From the NCBI RefSeq assembly GCF_011386835.1, contig NC_088792.1, forward strand, positions 234,614,394 through 234,678,393: 64,000 nt of DNA, read 5' to 3'. Made by a program: the position numbers and the translations under genes. Below, piece after piece: positions 59,401 to 64,000 of this stretch (within the stretch, counting starts at the first letter, position 1; each line of letters begins with the position of its first letter). The notes below the pieces were generated by a model, which saw only the letters and a program-made list of their open reading frames with translations, did no database searches and was not told the origin of the DNA. The stretch comes from Chrysemys picta bellii. Its lineage: Eukaryota > Chordata > Testudines > Emydidae.

Positions 59401-60038
59401 CATAGGTGCCGACTCCCCCTCTTTCATGTGGGTGCTCGACTCCCACCTCTGCCCCCAGCCCTGCCCCCACTCCACCCCTTCCATGAGGCCCCACCCCTGC
59501 CCTGCCCAGGGGCGGCTCTGTTTTTTGTCGCCCCAAGCACGGGCAGTCCGCGGTCACGTGGATTTGCAGCGTTTCTGCAGGTGATCTGCCGGTCCTGCGC
59601 CTTCGGCGTACCCGCCGCCGAATTGCCGCCGAAACCGCGGGACCGGTGGACCTCCCGCAGGCCCGCCACTGAAGGCCGCCTGACTGCCACCTTCACAGCG
59701 ACTGGCAGGCCGCCCCCGCAGCTTGCCACCCCAGTCACGCGCTTGCTGCGCTGGTGCCTCTTCCCACCCCTTCCCCGCTCCCATTCCAACCCGCCTCTTC
59801 CCCACCACCTCCCCTGAGCGTGCCACGTTCCCGCTCCTTCCCTCACCCCCTCCTGGAGCGTTGTAATGGGCGGGAAGCGCTGGGAGGTAGGTGGAGGAGC
59901 GAGGATGCGGCGTGCTCGGGGGGGGGGATGAGGAGGAGGTGTGGAGATGAGGGGAGCTTGGCTGCTGGTGGGTGCAGAGCATCAATTTTTCCCTGTGGAT
60001 GCTCCAGTCCCAGAGCACCCACGGCGTCAGTGCCTATG
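59401..60038. mobile_element. hAT-type MITE in the Gypsy leader
   Basis: The ends are CATAGGTGCCGACTCC and GGCGTCAGTGCCTATG. The flanks AGTATTGA (59393-59400) and AGTACTGA (60039-60046) match at 7 of 8. The interior is G+C-rich and carries a further MITE at 59507. Confidence 0.85.
59507..59759. mobile_element. Nested hAT MITE, right end truncated
   Basis: It starts CAGGGGCGGCTCTG and follows the 58.7-kb copy through CGCTGGTGCCT, then stops before the usual GGAGCCGCCCCTG. The host MITE sequence (TTCCCACCCCTTCC) resumes there. Confidence 0.8.
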
Positions 60039-60087
60039 AGTACTGAGACACAAAAGTGAACCCAAAAGTAAAACAGTTACACTAGAA

Positions 60088-60468
60088 CAATGGTTCTCAA
60101 CCAGGGGTATGTGTACCCCTGGGGGTATGCGGATGTCTTTCAGGGGGTACATCAACTCATCTAGATATTTGCCTCATTTTACAACAGGCTACATAAAAAG
60201 CACTAGTGAAAGCAGTACAAACTAAAATTTCATACAATGACTTATTTATACTGTTCTATATGCTGTACACTGAAATGTAAGTATTTATATTCCAGTTGAT
60301 TTATTTTATAATTATATGCTAAAATGAGAAAGTAAGCAATTTTTCAGTAACAGTGTGCTGTGACACTTGTATTTTTATGTCTGATTTTGTAAGCAAGTAG
60401 TTTTTAAGTGAGGGGAAACTTGGGGGTACACAAGCAAATCAGACTCCTGGAAAGATTGAGAGCCACTG
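60088..60468. mobile_element. hAT-type MITE (TGGTTCTCAACC family)
   Basis: The ends are CAATGGTTCTCAACC and GATTGAGAGCCACTG. The flanks CACTAGAA (60080-60087) and CAATAGAA (60469-60476) match at 7 of 8. It lies between the Gypsy leader and the gag start. Confidence 0.85.
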
Positions 60469-60502
60469 CAATAGAAAATAGAATTAAAAATAAAATCTGA
60501 AC

Positions 60503-61258
60503 ATGGAGGGTCTCAACCTACCTCCTCCTTTATTTTCAGTTGGCAATCTTCCTGAGAACTGGAGCAATGGGAAGCCTCAGGTGCAAATAAAAAAGAAGCA
60601 GACATTAAAGCAGCCACTTTACTGCACCTAGTGTGAGAGGAAGCTCATAACATGTTCTCCCAGCAGCTAACTGAAAATAGCCCCACTTTGGATGAGGTCT
60701 TAATAATGCGTAGGCATTACTGTAACCCTAAGAAACATGTTGTGTTTGAACAATACCAGTTCTGGTCTCACCCACACCTAGGAGAAGAGCAGATAGCCAA
60801 GTATGTCACAAAGCTAAGGCAAAAAACAGAAATTGTTTGTTTGGAAATACAGACAATGACATGCTTAGAGACAAAATTGTGTTCAGGGTCACCGATAAAA
60901 GACTAATGCAAAGGTTGCTGAGGGAGCAATATTTGGGGTTTCAAAAAGCAATAGACATTTGCAGAGCCTCAGAGCCACAAAGACACAAATAGAGATCATG
61001 TGTGGGCCACGTACTGACAAGTTCATACAGGCTTATACACAAAAGAGTACTCAGAGCAGCATGGGCAGGGCCCAGCCACCTGAGAGTCAGAATCACAACA
61101 AGAGCTCACACAAAGAAATTGTGCACATGCTGTGGTAAGCCCCACCCACACGGAATCTGCTCAACCTTTGGAGTGCCATGTCATAAATGTGGAAAATTTA
61201 AATCGTTGTTCTATGTGCAGATCAACCAACTTACCCAAACAAGACAAGGCATTAGAAG
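60503..61258 (+). pseudogene. Gypsy-type gag with CCHC zinc knuckle, frameshifted
   Basis: The frame starts ATG at 60503 with LNLPPPL and GNLPENW, a usual Gypsy gag N-terminus. It shifts to another frame from about 60652 (FEQYQFW, GEEQIAKYVTKLRQKTE). It shifts again near 60870 (DKIVFRVTDKRLMQRLLREQ, IDICRASEPQ). After a stop at about 60988 it reaches CTCCGKPHPHGIC and GVPCHKCGKF, two Cys/His knuckle halves. Gag would form the particle core and bind RNA. At least two frameshifts and one stop make it dead. The sequence leaves the family after about 61258, and no pol is present. Confidence 0.75.
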
Positions 61259-61284
61259 AAAGCCACAGTCCGGTGATCTGAGCA

Positions 61285-61460
61285 CAGGACCAAGAGCCAG
61301 GAACCCCAGAATTCTAATCCCATATTTGATAGTGACTCCCTCTGTGGCTTTGGACTAGTCACTTAACCTCTCTGTCTTGGTTTTCCCATCTCTAGTGTGG
61401 GAATTATAATACTTCCCTCCCATCCGTGATGGATATGGTGAGAATTAATTAGCTAGTGTT
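61285..61460 (-). repeat. MIR-like CORE-SINE
   Basis: AGTCACTTAACCTCTCTGTC, TTGGTTTTCCCATCTCTAG and GGGAATTATAATA follow the reverse complement of MIR. It starts right where Gypsy similarity ends. Confidence 0.7.
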
Positions 61461-62392
61461 TCTATTTTCTTGGGAAGGTGAGAAAGAAGTTTGAAAATCA
61501 GCAAAGATAGAATGCTAGTAGGAAAAAAGGTGGGAATCCCAGACATGAGCAAGAATGTAAGAAGATTTCAAATAGGGTCCCTGTTAATGGGGAACTGGAG
61601 ACAGTGGCTATAATTCTTCTCTTCCCAAAGAATCTTTGCAGACAGTGGGAGCAATACAATGACATCATTCCTTCCTGTCATTTTCTTATTCCTCTGTTAA
61701 GTCCAGCCTGTAATGGCCCTGTGTATGATGTTCCACCATCTAGTCAGTGGCCGGTCTCCAGATCCAACAGATCTTGGTTACGTTTGAATTATTTTCTTTG
61801 ACATCCTATCTGTTTGTCTTCTGCAATATCCTCACCATCATAACCTTTTGAATTGTAGCCAATCCAGTATCCTGACTTCACATTCTACTCTCCTTCTAAC
61901 TTCTTAATTTGTGTTAAAATCAGGGCTGTCGATTAATTGCAGTTAACTCATGCAATTAACTCAAATTAATAGTAATTAATAAAATTATGATTAATCACAG
62001 TTTTAAACACACTGTTAAAAATAGAATACCAATTGAAATGTATTAAATATTTTTGGATGTTTTTCTACATTTTCAAATATATTGATTTCAATTACAATAC
62101 AAAATATGAAGTGTACAGTGTTCACTTTATATTTATTTTTTATTACAAATATACGTACTGTAAAAATAATAAACAAAAAATAGTATTTTTCAATTCACCT
62201 CATACAAGTACTGTAGTGCAATCTCTTTATCGTGAAAGTGCAACTTACAAATGTAGAATTTTTTTGTTACATAACTGCACTCAAAAACAAAATAATGTAA
62301 AACTTTAGAACCTTCAAGTCCACACAGTCCTACTCCTTGTTTAGCCAATCGTTCAGACAAACAAGTTTGTTTACATTTACAGATGATAATGC

Positions 62393-63459
62393 TGTAGGGA
62401 TATTAAAGAAGGTACTAACAGTGATTCTCCCAAGTGACAGTGACCCCCTCATAATTTGTCCCCCACACTTTAAAATCCAACAGTTTCACCAAGTACAAAA
62501 ATCTCTTGGGTCATCTGTTAAAACTTGTAAGCTACTGTCTGTAGAAACCATTGATTATATCTATCCTGTGAAAGATACTTTATTACTATGTAAAACTTAC
62601 AAACAAGTTAATTGACTTTGTTCTTGAAGTAATTGATATAATGTAAACAAACACTATAAGCTGTTAAGTGACTTTCACTTCATTCAACGGCTCCTAGGAC
62701 AGACTCCCACTCTCTATGATTAAAGGGCCGGGAGTCTCAAATGAATTATCACACACCCCGAAAGTGGTGGAGACAGTAAATTAAAATGTGGTTAAGATAT
62801 GGAATGAATACTGATGAATGCTTGATATACATAAATGGTTAGGGAGGTGCCAGCCTAGAAAGGGAGTATCCATCGGCCGAAGAATGTGTCAAGTGAATGA
62901 CCAGACAATCCCTGGAGGGTAAACTGAGATCCACCTCATCACCTGGAAGGATGAGAAACACAAACTTTGGACAGTTTGGAGCCACCAGGAATGTGCCCAG
63001 AAATGTGTCCAGGAATGTACCATCTGCTGATTGAGTCAGCAACAGCAGAATGAAACAGCTCCCATAGACTAACATAGAAATTAAATCCTATAAGAATGGA
63101 CTCTCAAGACTGAGGACTTTGAGTCTCTGGTTCTGCTGCCAGCCTCCAGGAGCATCAGGTGCACCTGACACAGACTCGGCTCCATCCTCATGACCAAGAT
63201 ACCTGGCCAGTAACTTGGCATGAGCAACTTCTAGGCTGGTAACTAGAACACCTATACAGAACTTGAATGAACGATTGTGTGAATGAATATATATGTGTGT
63301 GTGTGTGTGTATAAGGAATAAGTAGTGATAGGAATAAGTATTCAAACAATGTTGTTAACTTTTATCTTTTGCTTTATCGTTATATTTACAATAAATGTGG
63401 CATCTTTGCCTTATCCCTCTTAATAAGATCCTGCTGGTTTTTATTCTATTGGTATAACA
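62393..63459 (+). mobile_element. Solo LTR inserted in the hAT arm
   Basis: It starts TGTAGGGATATT and ends GGTATAACA, with TG...CA termini, flanked by ATGC (62389-62392, 63460-63463). It interrupts hAT sequence that joins smoothly once it is removed. The R/U5-like part holds AATAAA (63391-63396) followed by CTTATCCCTCTTAATAAG and a T-rich end. A GT run lies at 63294-63311. A 4-bp duplication fits an ERV1-type LTR. No internal genes. Confidence 0.8.
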
Positions 63460-63639
63460 ATGCTACCCGCTTCTTATTTACAATTTCACATGAAAGTGAG
63501 AACAGGCATTCGCATGGCACTTTTGTAGCTGGAGTTGCAAGGTATTTATGTGCCAGACCATGCTAAACATTCGTATGCCCCTTCATGCTTTGGCCACCGT
63601 TCCACAGGACATGCTTCCATGCTGATGATGCTCATTTAA

Positions 63640-64000
63640 AAAATGTGTTAATTAAATTTGTGACTCAAATCATTGGGGGAGAAGTGTATGTCTCCTGCTC
63701 TGTTTTACCTGCATTATTCCATATATTTCATGTTAGAGCAGTCTCGGATGATGACCCAGCACATCTTGTTCGTTTTAAGGACACTTTCACTGCAGATTTG
63801 ACAAAACGCAAAGAAGGTACCAATGTGAGATTTCTAAAGATTGCTACAGCACGTGGCCCAAGGTTTAAAAATCTGAAGTGCCTTCCAAAATCTAAGAGGG
63901 ATGAGGTGTGGAGCATGCTTTCAGAAGTCTTAAAAGAGCAACACTCTGATGCAGAAACTACAGAACCCAAACTACCAAAAAAGAAAATCAACCTTCTGCT
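63640..64000 (+). pseudogene. hAT (ZBED1-like) transposase fragment
   Basis: A sense frame open from about 63640 to the window end reads LIKFVTQIIGGEVYVSCSVL, then TADLTKRKEGTNVRFLKIAT, ARGPRFKNLKCLP and KRDEVWSMLSEVLKEQHSD. This is the region before the hATC domain of a hAT transposase. The usual A-L-D-P-R-F motif reads A-R-G-P-R-F, which probably harms it. The BED finger and DDE core would lie to the left in an intact protein but are absent; the left side is the inverted arm instead. The rest of the element lies beyond 64000. Confidence 0.8.

Larger units (their letters stand above)
61921..64000 (+). mobile_element. hAT transposon, left part, with long inverted arm; runs off window
   Basis: It begins CAGGGCTGTCGATTAAT. 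From 61921 to about 63640 (with a solo LTR inside) it is the reverse complement of a hAT 3' end. The same UTR and C-terminal coding are found in sense at 9868-10340. On the minus strand the arm encodes ISMEACPVERWPKHEGAYEC (from about 63635), then ATPATKVPCECLFSLSCEIV, and after the LTR LVCLNDWLNKE with a stop at 62332-62330, the hATC dimerisation region. From about 63640 sense coding starts. The right end is outside the window, so the full arm length is inferred. Confidence 0.85.

Overview
This is vertebrate nuclear DNA with one recognisable protein-coding exon and a dense, layered set of transposable elements. The lineage is most likely a turtle. The evidence is a tRNA-derived SINE with a CR1-like 3' tail (the tortoise Pol III SINE type), several CR1 LINE copies, Penelope-like element tails of a kind common in turtle genomes, and the SBSPON exon. 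I assigned the lineage by recognising families, not by a search.

Host gene: a minus-strand exon at 8284-8515 encodes a signal peptide and a complete somatomedin B domain matching SBSPON exon 1. It ends in a clear splice donor and sits in a CpG-rich block (about 8390-9080) that is probably its promoter. Everything left of 8284 is therefore read as SBSPON intron 1. Everything right of about 9.1 kb is read as the upstream intergenic region. I recognised no other host exon.

Layout. 0-8 kb (intron): a minus-strand CR1 3' end with a TA-flanked MITE inside it, a palindromic Penelope tail at 4.5 kb, a hAT-type MITE at 5.2 kb, and old MIR/L2-like fragments. 9.8-10.3 kb: the 3' end of a hAT transposon. 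10-19 kb: mostly unrecognised sequence with an old L2-like fragment and small palindromic repeats. 19.1-22.4 kb: a nearly intact Penelope-like element (reverse transcriptase plus GIY-YIG nuclease, one premature stop) with an inverted tail copy at its left end and a 12-bp target duplication. 22.5-31.4 kb: hAT and Harbinger-like MITEs, including one nested inside another, and a second palindromic Penelope tail. 34-36.8 kb: a frameshifted plus-strand CR1 ending in a hAT-half/SINE-half junction. 39-53 kb: old LTR-like blocks, a Gypsy gag remnant, a single Penelope arm and a solo LTR. 54.2 kb: a complete Pol III SINE. 56.8-61.3 kb: hAT MITEs, two of them inside a Gypsy LTR retrotransposon and one of those carrying a further MITE. 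61.9-64 kb: the left part of a hAT transposon with a very long inverted arm, split by a solo LTR and running off the window.

The genes do not form a pathway. The interest lies in transposon architecture: Penelope insertions carrying inverted tail copies (one full element and two minimal ones), a hAT element whose left arm is an antisense copy of its own transposase C-terminus, and many insertions that can be ordered by nesting and target-site duplications.
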